Below are positions 1 to 7,602 of a stretch of DNA of 18,044 bases, piece by piece. A model generated the notes under the pieces. It did not search any database and was not told the DNA's origin. It saw nothing but the letters and a program-made list of their open reading frames with translations. Source of the DNA: SH-MAG3 sp035461245 (GTDB taxonomy: Bacteria; Gemmatimonadota; Gemmatimonadetes; Longimicrobiales; RSA9); NCBI GenBank assembly GCA_035461245.1, contig DATHVP010000098.1, positions 1-18,044 of the forward strand. Reading direction: 5' to 3'. The position numbers and the translations under genes are program-made. The stretch's first letter is position 1. The number at the start of each line of letters is the position of its first letter.

Positions 1-1
1 A

Positions 2-466
2 GTTGCGGTCGCGCTCGAGTGGGTGCTCGAGGATTTGCGCGATTTCGCCGCAGGCGGCAGCCCGGTCACGGCAATCTTCCTGGATTCTTCTCTCCCAAGG
101 GCGAATGGCAAGGCCGACCCTCGTGCGCGGCCGGCTGAAGGCATCAGGCGTGCTGCCATTGCCGCCGCGGCCGCGAACGGGATTCCTGATGCCGACGCCA
201 CAAGGCACCCGGCATGGGCCGCTTGCCGGTCGACTGCTCTCAATCCGGTTTGCCGCGCCGCAGGCGGGACCACGAGGATTTTCGTTTCGATGGTGGAGCG
301 TGTTGGCGAGGACGTCGTGATCGTGCATGCAGGATTCCAGATGGTACGCCATTCCCTGAACGATACACAACCTGGCTGGTCGGATTCCAGGGGAGCCGAT
401 CTGCGGCTGGTCCGATCAGCTGGTGAGTGGAAAGTAGCAAGTGTGGATATGAGGATCGTGAGCTGA
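2..466 (+). CDS. Hypothetical protein, 5'-truncated, weak SnoaL-like C-terminus
   Basis: An open frame runs in from the left edge without a stop and ends at TGA 464-466; the first possible start inside the window is GTG 23. The last 60 or so residues (VERVGEDVVIVHAGF, then GADLRLVRSAGEWKVASVDM) read like the final strands of a SnoaL-like/DUF4440 (NTF2-fold) domain, where an alternating hydrophobic strand is followed by a 'GeWkva' strand. The first 90 residues are Ala/Arg-rich and do not look like the helices of that fold in any frame, so this may be a decayed or frameshifted gene, or a chance frame in GC-rich DNA. No function is claimed. The 164 bp that follow (467-630) hold no gene, clear promoter or Shine-Dalgarno sequence that I can see. 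Confidence 0.35.
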   Translation, partial: VAVALEWVLEDLRDFAAGGSPVTAIFLDSSLPRANGKADPRARPAEGIRRAAIAAAAANGIPDADATRHPAWAACRSTALNPVCRAAGGTTRIFVSMVERVGEDVVIVHAGFQMVRHSLNDTQPGWSDSRGADLRLVRSAGEWKVASVDMRIVS

Positions 467-630
467 GGCGCTACAGCACACACGGCCCTCACCAACACTT
501 CCCGGCATCTGTGCCGACACTTCGCACCTGCCAGTAGCAGGCACCCGCCTGTCAAGCCGTTGCGCCCGCAACCCGCCGGGCCTCTATTTCCCCGCATACA
601 CGATCTTACACCACCCGAACGCAGCACCCG

Positions 631-2775
631 GTGATACCGCAGCACCTCCGCGCCCTGAACCCGGAGCAGCGCCGCGCCGTCGAGAAGACGACCGGCCCCG
701 TCCTGATCCTGGCCGGTGCCGGCTCAGGCAAGACGCGCACGCTCGTCTACCGCATCGCGCACCTGGTCCGCCACGAGAAGGTGGACCCGGCGCGCATCGT
801 CGCCGTCACGTTCACGAACAAGGCGGCGGAGGAGATGCGCGAACGCGTGCGGGATTTTGCGCCCGACGAGGCGAAGCGCGTCACCATCAGCACGTTCCAC
901 TCCCTGGGCGTCCGCATCCTGCGCGAGCACGGCGAGCGGCTGGGCCTGCCGAGAAAGTTTGCCATCTACAGCGCCGGCGACCAGATGGGCGCGCTGCGCA
1001 GCGCGTGCGCGGAGATCTCCATTGACGACGACAGCTTCGACCTGAAGCGCGTCATGCGGCAGATCTCCGACTGGAAGACGCGGGGTGTGGAGCCCATGGA
1101 CGCCGTGAAGCTCGTCGCATCACAGCAGGCCACCGGCACGCGCGCCGATGATTACGCTGTCCTCTCCGCCGACGCGTACGGCCGCTACGAGGAAACGCTG
1201 CGCGCGTGCGGTGCCGTGGACTTCGATGACCTGCTGCTGCTCACCGTGAAGCTGCTGCGCAGTGACGAGGAAGTCCGCCAGGCGCTGTGGAAGCGCTGGC
1301 ACTACTTCATGATCGACGAGTACCAGGACACCAACGCCGTGCAGCTCGAGATGGCGCGGATCCTCGCCGGCCCGCGTCGCAACCTGTGCGTTGTCGGCGA
1401 CGACGACCAGTCCATCTACGCGTTCCGTGGCGCCGACGTCGGCAACATCGTGGAGTTCGAGCGCCACTTCCCCGGCGCCACGGTCATCCGGCTCGAGCAG
1501 AACTACCGCTCCACGCAGCGCATCCTCGCCGCGGCCAACGCCGTCATCGCCGGCAACCGGCACCGCCACGCCAAGACGCTGCGCACGGAGAACGCCATCG
1601 GCGCGCCCATCGACCTGTACACCCACGAGAGCGACCAGGCCGAGGCCGAGGCCGTGGCCCGGGAGATCCAGGTCCGGCGCATGACGCGGAAGATGCGGTG
1701 GGAGGACTTTGCCATCCTGTACCGCACGAACCCGCAGTCCCGCATCATCGAGGAGGCGCTCCGCACGCAGAACATCCCGTACCGGGTGGTGGGCGGCACC
1801 TCGTTCTTCGAGCGAAAGGAAGTGCTGGACGCGCTGGCGTACCTGCGGGCGGTGGTGTCGCCCAACGACGAGATCGCGCTGCGTCGCATCATCAACTACC
1901 CGACCCGCGGCGTCGGCCGGACCACCATCCTGAAGCTTGCCGACATCGCCCGGGAGCGGCGCACGCCGTTCGGCAAGCTCCTCTCCGCTGTCACCACCGA
2001 CGACGTCGGCAGCGGGCCCGCCTTCGCCGTGCACCAGTTCAACGAACTGCTGGATACCGCACGCAGGGAGCTGCGCGCCGCCGAGGCCGCCGCCACCATG
2101 CCGCCCATCCCCGAGGTCACGCCGCCGCTCGCCGCGTGGGCGAAGGCGTTCTTTGAGCGCATCGGCCTGGAGGACGCCATCCGTCGCGAGAAGGGTAACG
2201 AGAAGACGGCCGTGGCCCGGGTGGACAACGTCCGCGACGTCGTCGGCACCATTGCCCGCTACGAGCGGAAAGTCTGGCAGGACGCCGGCACGCCCGACTG
2301 GGAGCCGCCGAGCATGACCGACGCCCTCGCCCGCCTGACCCTCGCCGAGATGGACGACGAGGAGGAGGAGAAGGAGCTGGGCGGCGTCACGCTCATGACA
2401 CTGCACAGCGCCAAGGGCCTCGAGTTCAGCGACGTCTTCCTCGTCGGCCTCGAGGAGGGCATCCTGCCCCACGCCCGCTCCCTCGTCCCCACCGACGGCG
2501 ACGACGCCGGCTACGCCGATCCCCTGGCCGAGGAGCGCCGCCTCCTGTACGTGGGCATCACCCGCGCCCAGCAGCGCCTGGGCCTGTCCTACTGCCTCAG
2601 CCGCAAGCGCAACGGCGCCGTGGACACCGTGCTGCCGTCCCGCTACCTGGAGGAAATCCCGGCGGATCTGCTGGAGGTCCACCAGAACGGCACGAGCACC
2701 CTCACCCCAGAGGAATCCACCGAACTGCGCCAGAACTTCTTTTCCAGCATGAAGGAGATGCTGGGCGAAGCGTAG
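631..2775 (+). CDS. uvrD: UvrD/PcrA-type ATP-dependent DNA helicase (SF1A)
   Basis: A 714-residue 3'-5' superfamily 1A helicase that unwinds DNA in nucleotide excision and mismatch repair and displaces RecA or stalled polymerases. All the family motifs are visible: Q motif (LNPEQRRAV, 9-17), Walker A AGAGSGKT (28-35), Ia TFTNKAAEEM (60-69), TFHSL (88-92), Walker B/DExx MIDEYQDTN (227-235), motif III GDDDQSIYAFRGAD (256-269), IV LEQNYRS (288-294), V TLHSAKGLEF (590-599) and VI EERRLLYVGITRA (634-646). The tail PSRYLEEIPADLL is typical of UvrD/PcrA and excludes Rep- or RecB-only calls. Length is normal, slightly short at the C-terminus, so the PcrA Tudor-like tail seems reduced. The GTG start is the only one that keeps the Q motif; it has no good Shine-Dalgarno sequence. 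The gene stands alone, followed by a hairpin and a repeat element. Confidence 0.96.
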   Translation: MIPQHLRALNPEQRRAVEKTTGPVLILAGAGSGKTRTLVYRIAHLVRHEKVDPARIVAVTFTNKAAEEMRERVRDFAPDEAKRVTISTFHSLGVRILREHGERLGLPRKFAIYSAGDQMGALRSACAEISIDDDSFDLKRVMRQISDWKTRGVEPMDAVKLVASQQATGTRADDYAVLSADAYGRYEETLRACGAVDFDDLLLLTVKLLRSDEEVRQALWKRWHYFMIDEYQDTNAVQLEMARILAGPRRNLCVVGDDDQSIYAFRGADVGNIVEFERHFPGATVIRLEQNYRSTQRILAAANAVIAGNRHRHAKTLRTENAIGAPIDLYTHESDQAEAEAVAREIQVRRMTRKMRWEDFAILYRTNPQSRIIEEALRTQNIPYRVVGGTSFFERKEVLDALAYLRAVVSPNDEIALRRIINYPTRGVGRTTILKLADIARERRTPFGKLLSAVTTDDVGSGPAFAVHQFNELLDTARRELRAAEAAATMPPIPEVTPPLAAWAKAFFERIGLEDAIRREKGNEKTAVARVDNVRDVVGTIARYERKVWQDAGTPDWEPPSMTDALARLTLAEMDDEEEEKELGGVTLMTLHSAKGLEFSDVFLVGLEEGILPHARSLVPTDGDDAGYADPLAEERRLLYVGITRAQQRLGLSYCLSRKRNGAVDTVLPSRYLEEIPADLLEVHQNGTSTLTPEESTELRQNFFSSMKEMLGEA

Positions 2776-2783
2776 CTTCGCCC
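2763..2783 (+). terminator. Hairpin overlapping the helicase stop codon
   Basis: GGGCGAAGC (2763-2771) and GCTTCGCCC (2775-2783) form a perfect 9-bp stem with a 3-nt loop. The TAG stop (2773-2775) lies in the loop and first paired base. No T-tract follows, so this is a factor-dependent or U-less terminator, or an mRNA 3'-end stabiliser, rather than a textbook intrinsic terminator. The repeat array begins at its last base. Confidence 0.45.
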
Positions 2784-2882
2784 GGGATCGGGATCGTAAA
2801 CGTTCAACGAATCGGGATCGGGATCGTAAACGTTCAACGAATCGGGATCGGGATCGTAAACGTAAACGTAAACGTTCAACGA
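2783..2882. repeat. Tandem array of 30-bp units built from CGnnnn hexamers
   Basis: Two exact 30-bp copies (2783-2812 and 2813-2842) are followed by a third (from 2843) that is expanded by extra CGTAAA hexamers. Each unit is itself hexamer-phased: CGGGAT twice, CGTAAA once, then CGTTCA and ACGAAT. The third copy carries CGTAAA three times in a row (2855-2872). A degenerate continuation with CGGGAA and CGTTTT hexamers runs to about 2930. The array is non-coding: no plausible start or Shine-Dalgarno sequence serves it, and the reading frames crossing it merely repeat the hexamer. The 6-bp period and copy-number variation suggest expansion by replication slippage. Confidence 0.9.
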
Positions 2883-3011
2883 TCGGGAACGGGAACGTTT
2901 TACGTAACCGGGAACGGGGACGAACAACGGGGGTCTGGGGGCGCACCGGGTGGTTTCCCTGCCGTCTCCACCCGTTTACGTTAAACGTTTACGTTTACGA
3001 TCCCGATCCCG
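2843..3011. repeat. Long inverted repeat, 26-bp arms, flanking a 117-bp spacer
   Basis: Bases 2843-2868 (CGGGAT twice, then CGTAAA-type hexamers) recur as an exact 26-bp reverse complement at 2986-3011. A further imperfect match, again of CGTAAA-type units, lies just inside the arms (right side from 2973). The spacer 2869-2985 holds degenerate CGGGAA units and unique sequence. The right arm ends 11 bases before the ATG of the Fe-S scaffold gene, so a transcript reading through could fold into a long hairpin whose base lies next to that start. The right arm also contains TTTACG (2975-2980) and TACGAT (2996-3001), which resemble -35 and -10 boxes but are only 15 bp apart. Confidence 0.85.
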
Positions 3012-3022
3012 GATCCGCTAAA

Positions 3023-3469
3023 ATGACCATCGACCGCTCGACGCCCCAATTGAACTCGCTGTTCCAGGAGCTGATCCTGGACCACTACAAGAAGCCCCGG
3101 AACAAGGGCCAGATGCCTGACCCGGACGCCGACGTGCACATGAACAACCCCACGTGCGGCGACGAGGTGCATCTCCAGCTCCGGGTCCGGGACGGCGTCA
3201 TCGAGGACGTGAAGTTCGTGGGCGACGGCTGCTCCATCTCCCAGTCGTCCATCTCCATGATGACGCAGCTCGTCCGGGGCAAGTCGGCGGAGGAGGCGCT
3301 CCGGCTGGCGGACCGGTTCACGGCCATGATGCACGGCGACGCCGACGCTGCGAAGGACAAGGACCTGGGCGAGATGCGGGCGCTGGCCGGCGTCGCGAAG
3401 TTCCCCGTCCGCGTGAAGTGCGCGCTCCTCGGCTGGAACGCCCTGGAAGAGGCGGTCGGCAAGGACTGA
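3023..3469 (+). CDS. sufU: SufU-type Fe-S cluster assembly protein
   Basis: A 148-residue NifU/IscU-like protein of the SufU class, a sulfur acceptor or scaffold that works with a SufS-type cysteine desulfurase in cytosolic Fe-S cluster assembly. The zinc/cluster ligands are all present: Cys45 and Asp47 in NPTCGDEV, Cys70 in GDGCSIS and Cys133 in VKCALLGW. An insertion of about 20 residues between the second and third ligand motifs (roughly 100-120) is characteristic of SufU and absent from IscU. The start LNSLFQELILDHYKKPRNKG is also typical. No sufS, sufB or sufD gene lies in the window, so the gene is an orphan here. Only a weak GGA precedes the ATG, and the inverted repeat arm ends 11 bases upstream, so promoter and leader probably lie in the repeat element. 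Confidence 0.93.
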   Translation: MTIDRSTPQLNSLFQELILDHYKKPRNKGQMPDPDADVHMNNPTCGDEVHLQLRVRDGVIEDVKFVGDGCSISQSSISMMTQLVRGKSAEEALRLADRFTAMMHGDADAAKDKDLGEMRALAGVAKFPVRVKCALLGWNALEEAVGKD

Positions 3470-3484
3470 CCGCCGCCGCACCCA

Positions 3485-3500
3485 GCCGCCGCCGGGCGGC
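3485..3500 (+). terminator. Short GC hairpin after the sufU gene
   Basis: GCCGCC (3485-3490) pairs with GGCGGC (3495-3500) over a GCCG loop, 15 bases after the sufU stop. There is no T-tract. In DNA this GC-rich such stems arise easily by chance, so support is weak. Confidence 0.22.
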
Positions 3501-3570
3501 CCCGCCGTACACCGCCCGTAGTAAGTCGCCCGTAGCAGGTCGGCCGCATCATGCCGCCCCCATTCGTCCC

Positions 3571-3599
3571 TTGCCAGCGGGCCCGAAATTCGGCAAGAT
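3571..3599 (+). promoter_or_regulatory. Candidate sigma-70 promoter with dyad for the thiolase gene
   Basis: TTGCCA (3571-3576) and CAAGAT (3594-3599) are 17 bp apart, a standard spacing, in the 172-bp gap before the thiolase gene. The spacer contains an 11-bp odd palindrome, CCGAAATTCGG (3583-3593), placed where a repressor would block RNA polymerase. A TetR-type fatty-acid regulator would fit the downstream gene, but no regulator gene is nearby. The -10 box matches consensus at only three of six positions. Confidence 0.28.
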
Positions 3600-3641
3600 C
3601 GGGCATCCGCCGCCGTGCCATCACTTCCATGACGAGGCCGT

Positions 3642-4922
3642 ATGGCTCGAAGAGTCGCCATTGTGCAGGGCTGCCGGACCCCGTTTGCCCGGGCCGGATC
3701 CGAGCTGTCCCGGATGAGTGGCGTCCAGCTTGGCACCGTCGCCGTGCGCGAGCTGCTGAACCGGGCGGAGCTGGACCCGAAGGAGGTGGACCACCTCATC
3801 TTCGGCACCGTAGTCCCGTCCATCGCGGCGCCGAACGTGGCCCGGGAGATCAGCCTGGAGGCGGGCCTCCCGCCCACCGTCCCGGCCTTCACCGTGAGCC
3901 GGGCGTGCGCCTCGTCGGCCCAGGCCATCACGTCGGCGGCGGAGGCCATCATGGCCGGCCAGGCGGATACCGTGATCGCCGGCGGCACGGAAGTCCTGTC
4001 CGACGTGCCCATGCTCCTGTCCCGCTCCCTCCGGGACGCGCTGCTCTCGGCCTCGAAGGCGAAGTCCGTGGGTGCGCGGATGAAGGCGCTGGCGGGGATC
4101 CGGCCGAAGCACCTGGCGCCCATCACTCCCGCCATCGCCGAGCCGTCCACCGGCGAGACCATGGGCGAAAGCGCCGAGCGGATGGCCAAGGAGAACGGGA
4201 TCAGCCGGGAGGAACAGGATCGCTGGGCGCTCAGGTCCCACCGCCTCGCCGCGCAGGGCACCGCCGACGGCCGGCTCACGGCGGAGATCGTGCCCACCTT
4301 CGTACCGCCCCGCTACGAGAAGGTCCTTGCCCAGGACAACGGCATCCGCAGCGATACCACCGAGGAGAAGATGGCGGCGCTGCGCCCCGTCTTCGACCGG
4401 CAATACGGGACCGTGACGGCCGGTAACGCGTCGCCCCTCACCGACGGCGCCGGCGCTGTCCTCGTCATGAGCGAGGAGAAGGCGACGGCGCTGGGCTACG
4501 AGCCCCTGGGCTACATCCGGAGCTGGGCGTACACAGCCCTCGCTCCCAGCGCCCAGTTGTTGCAGGGTCCGGCGTACGCCGTGCCCCAGGCGCTGGACCG
4601 TGCCGGGCTCGCCATGCAGGACATGGAACTGTGGGAGATGCACGAGGCGTTTGCCGCCCAGATCCTGTCCAACCTCCAGGCGCTGGACTCCGACGAGTTC
4701 GCCCGGAAGGAACTCGGCCGGGACCGGAAGGTCGGCATCCTGGACGAGGACAGCATCAATGTCATGGGCGGCAGCATCGCCATCGGTCACCCGTTCGGCG
4801 CCACGGGCGCCCGGATGGCGACGACCCTGCTCAATGAAATGAAGCGGCGTGATGCGGGCCTCGGCCTGATGAGCATCTGCGCCGCTGGCGCCATGGGCTT
4901 TGCCATGGTGCTGGAACGCTGA
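3642..4922 (+). CDS. Acetyl-CoA acyltransferase (thiolase, FadI/trifunctional-beta type)
   Basis: A 426-residue thiolase that cleaves 3-ketoacyl-CoA with CoA in fatty-acid beta-oxidation, or runs in reverse as an acetyltransferase. Catalytic residues seen: nucleophile Cys89 in SRACASS, His334 in EMHEAFAAQ, His383 in AIGHPFGATGAR and the second Cys413 in SICAAGAMG. The N-terminal RTPFARAGSEL and the length (longer than the usual 390) point to the FadI/HADHB branch rather than to PhaA/AtoB. That branch normally pairs with a FadJ-type enoyl-CoA hydratase/3-hydroxyacyl-CoA dehydrogenase, which is not in the window. GAGG four bases before the ATG serves as Shine-Dalgarno sequence. The gene is followed by a GC-rich hairpin. 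Confidence 0.94.
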   Translation: MARRVAIVQGCRTPFARAGSELSRMSGVQLGTVAVRELLNRAELDPKEVDHLIFGTVVPSIAAPNVAREISLEAGLPPTVPAFTVSRACASSAQAITSAAEAIMAGQADTVIAGGTEVLSDVPMLLSRSLRDALLSASKAKSVGARMKALAGIRPKHLAPITPAIAEPSTGETMGESAERMAKENGISREEQDRWALRSHRLAAQGTADGRLTAEIVPTFVPPRYEKVLAQDNGIRSDTTEEKMAALRPVFDRQYGTVTAGNASPLTDGAGAVLVMSEEKATALGYEPLGYIRSWAYTALAPSAQLLQGPAYAVPQALDRAGLAMQDMELWEMHEAFAAQILSNLQALDSDEFARKELGRDRKVGILDEDSINVMGGSIAIGHPFGATGARMATTLLNEMKRRDAGLGLMSICAAGAMGFAMVLER

Positions 4923-4932
4923 CCGGCACGGC

Positions 4933-4965
4933 AGCGGCGCGGGTCACCCCCGACGCCGCGCCGTT
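4933..4965 (+). terminator. GC-rich stem-loop after the thiolase gene
   Basis: CGGCGCGG (4935-4942) pairs with CCGCGCCG (4956-4963); a G-U and an A-U pair extend the stem outward to 4933 and 4965. The loop is 13 nt and only TTCCCGT follows, so there is no real U-tract. It starts 11 bases after the thiolase stop. Confidence 0.35.
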
Positions 4966-4988
4966 CCCGTAATGAAAGGGTCCGCCCC

Positions 4989-5363
4989 ATGAGTGCAGAA
5001 CTGCTCGAGCGCGATGATATCAGCGTCTACATCATCGCGGGCGTGCCGAAATCGTTCAAGCGAAAACTCGCCGCATTCGTGGCCGAGGAAGCGAAGGACG
5101 ACGAAGGTCAGGTCATGCTGCTGGACGATGCGCTGGCCGAGTGGGTGGTGTCGCGGCTCGCGGACGAGAAGCGGCCCTCGTCGAAGCGGACGCCGGCGTC
5201 GCGGGCGCTGTGGCGTGCCTTCAGCGCACTCTCCGCCGCACGGTACCACCTGCAGCACTCGGAGGAGGACGAGGAGAAGGTGCGGGAACTGCGCGCCCGC
5301 GTCGAGGAGCTCTGGCGCGAGACCAGCCCCATGTTCGACGAGACCGGCGAGCCGCTGGAGTAG
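4989..5363 (+). CDS. Small acidic helical protein of unknown function
   Basis: A 124-residue soluble protein I do not recognise. It starts with a short beta-like stretch (ISVYIIAGVP, 11-20), then Lys-rich and Glu/Asp-rich helices. The C-terminal third (SEEDEEKVRELRARVEELWRET) is highly charged with heptad-like spacing, consistent with a short coiled coil. There is no signal peptide, membrane segment or cysteine. An AAAGGG element lies 9 bases before the ATG. Codon use resembles the neighbours. The gene ends in TAG at 5361-5363, and the transporter frame begins directly after it, with its presumed Shine-Dalgarno GGAG formed by this gene's last codons, so the two are probably co-expressed. That is the only hint to its role. 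Confidence 0.75.
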   Translation: MSAELLERDDISVYIIAGVPKSFKRKLAAFVAEEAKDDEGQVMLLDDALAEWVVSRLADEKRPSSKRTPASRALWRAFSALSAARYHLQHSEEDEEKVRELRARVEELWRETSPMFDETGEPLE

Positions 5364-5366
5364 CTC

Positions 5367-6809
<1,443 letters not shown>

Positions 6810-6820
6810 GGGGGACCAGC

Positions 6821-6858
6821 CCAGGGCGCCGCCGGCGGCACCGGTCCATGGCGCCTGG
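6821..6858 (+). terminator. Bulged stem-loop after the transporter gene
   Basis: CCAGGGCGCC (6821-6830) pairs with GGCGCCTGG (6850-6858) apart from one bulged G. The 19-nt loop could itself form a small GC hairpin. It begins 12 bases after the transporter stop. No T-tract follows. Confidence 0.38.
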
Positions 6859-6992
6859 CAGCAGCTGTCACTTCCGGGGCCCGTCAGGCGTTTATTTCAC
6901 AGACGAGCCGGTGGGCACACTCAATGCATTAGTCGCCTCACAACGAGCCGTCCGACAGCAGCGTTGCACCAACCACAACGTGAGAGGCGCTT

Positions 6993-7154
6993 ATCCGCAC
7001 CCTGAGTGTCAGTCTCGTGGCAGTCGCCGCCATTGCCGCCAGCGTGCTCATTGCGCGAGGCCGGGAGGTGGGTGAGGCCAATCCTGCCGTTCCGCTGGGC
7101 GGTTTCCAGCCGGAAAAGGCCCAGCTGGACGCCATCCGCGCAGCCGGCTGGTAG
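6993..7154 (+). CDS. Small single-pass membrane protein (53 aa), unknown function
   Basis: A short frame encoding one hydrophobic helix (VSLVAVAAIAASVLIAR, about 6-22) and a polar tail ending GGFQPEKAQLDAIRAAGW. Third-base GC is high, as expected for coding sequence here. There is no ATG. The frame opens after TGA 6981-6983, and GAGG (6984-6987) sits five bases before ATC 6993, which would give a typical N-terminus with Arg and Thr before the helix. The only canonical start is GTG 7017, which gives 45 residues, cuts into the helix and has no Shine-Dalgarno sequence. The gene is followed 29 bases later by the strongest hairpin in the window, which supports a real transcript ending here. The 183 bp before it (6810-6992) otherwise hold only the transporter's hairpin. 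The product may be a membrane-anchored small protein; the family is not recognised. Confidence 0.45.
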   Translation: MRTLSVSLVAVAAIAASVLIARGREVGEANPAVPLGGFQPEKAQLDAIRAAGW

Positions 7155-7183
7155 CCGGGACCGGCTCGCCGCTGCAGAATGCC

Positions 7184-7219
7184 GAAGCGCGCTCGCCACA
7201 ACTGTGGCGGGCGCGCTTC
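7184..7219. terminator. Strong bidirectional hairpin between convergent genes
   Basis: GAAGCGCGC-T-CGCCAC (7184-7199) pairs with GTGGCG-G-GCGCGCTTC (7204-7219): a 16-bp stem with one T-G wobble and an AACT loop. It lies between the plus-strand small gene and the minus-strand ferredoxin gene. On the plus strand TGTCGTCTAT follows, a partial T-tract. A second GC palindrome pair (GGCGCGCC at 7239-7246 and 7253-7260) lies nearer the ferredoxin stop and could serve the minus strand. Confidence 0.7.
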
Positions 7220-7268
7220 TGTCGTCTATCCCGTGGGCGGCGCGCCGGAGGCGGCGCGCCACGCGACG

Positions 7269-7502
7269 CTACTCGAAGTGAACGCGGTTCTTTTCGATGT
7301 AGCTGGTCCACTCGGGCGGCACGTCGGTATCCGGGAAAATGGCTGTCACCGGGCACTCGGGCTCGCATGCGCCGCAGTCGATACACTCGTCAGGATGGAT
7401 GTAGTACTGATCCGGTCCCTCGTAGATGCAATCCACCGGGCAGACCTCAACACAACTCGCGTCCTTGGTCCCGATGCAGGGCTCGGCTATCACGTAAGGC
7501 AT
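7269..7502 (-). CDS. fdxA: 7Fe ferredoxin ([3Fe-4S][4Fe-4S])
   Basis: A 77-residue soluble electron carrier. Cysteines at 9, 17, 21, 25, 40, 43, 46 and 50 follow exactly the spacing of Azotobacter ferredoxin I. By that model Cys9, Cys17 and Cys50 hold the [3Fe-4S] cluster, Cys21, Cys40, Cys43 and Cys46 the [4Fe-4S] cluster, and Cys25 is the free cysteine. The replacement of the usual CxxC by Cys9-x7-Cys17 is what identifies a 7Fe rather than an 8Fe protein. The Shine-Dalgarno AGAGGA lies 8 bases before the ATG. The gene has its own candidate promoter and is convergent with the small membrane protein gene. Its redox partner is not encoded here. SufU, in the same window, could supply clusters, but that link is general. 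Confidence 0.95.
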   Translation of the reverse strand: MPYVIAEPCIGTKDASCVEVCPVDCIYEGPDQYYIHPDECIDCGACEPECPVTAIFPDTDVPPEWTSYIEKNRVHFE

Positions 7503-7564
7503 TCCAGCATCCTCTCAATCGGATTCTCGTGCGGCCCGTGGTACTCCGCACCTGCAGCCCGGAA

Positions 7565-7594
7565 ATAGTGCAACGGAATCGGTGTGCGTCGCAA
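7565..7594 (-). promoter_or_regulatory. Candidate sigma-70 promoter for fdxA
   Basis: On the minus strand TTGCGA (7594-7589) and CACTAT (7570-7565) are 18 bp apart, about 60 bases before the ferredoxin ATG and just after the stop of the upstream gene. Both boxes match consensus at four and three positions respectively, so support is moderate. Confidence 0.35.
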
Positions 7595-7602
7595 GCCCGT
7601 AC

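Noticed and set aside
2643..2927. Minus-strand frame with repeated NVYVYDPDPDSL-type peptide
   Set aside because: The peptide is just the hexamer repeat translated. There is no Shine-Dalgarno sequence, and the rest of the frame is antisense to the helicase gene.
1120..2946. 608-residue open frame on the minus strand opposite the helicase gene
   Set aside because: It is a GC-rich shadow of the helicase gene: composition is Arg/Gly/Val-rich, no domain is recognisable, and it continues into the repeat array as a simple peptide repeat.
2783..3011. CRISPR array
   Set aside because: The 30-bp units are directly adjacent without spacers, are built from shorter hexamers, and no cas gene is near.
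3621..4790. 389-residue minus-strand frame opposite the thiolase gene
   Set aside because: Low-complexity His/Asp/Gly/Arg composition and no motifs; the thiolase on the other strand has all catalytic residues.
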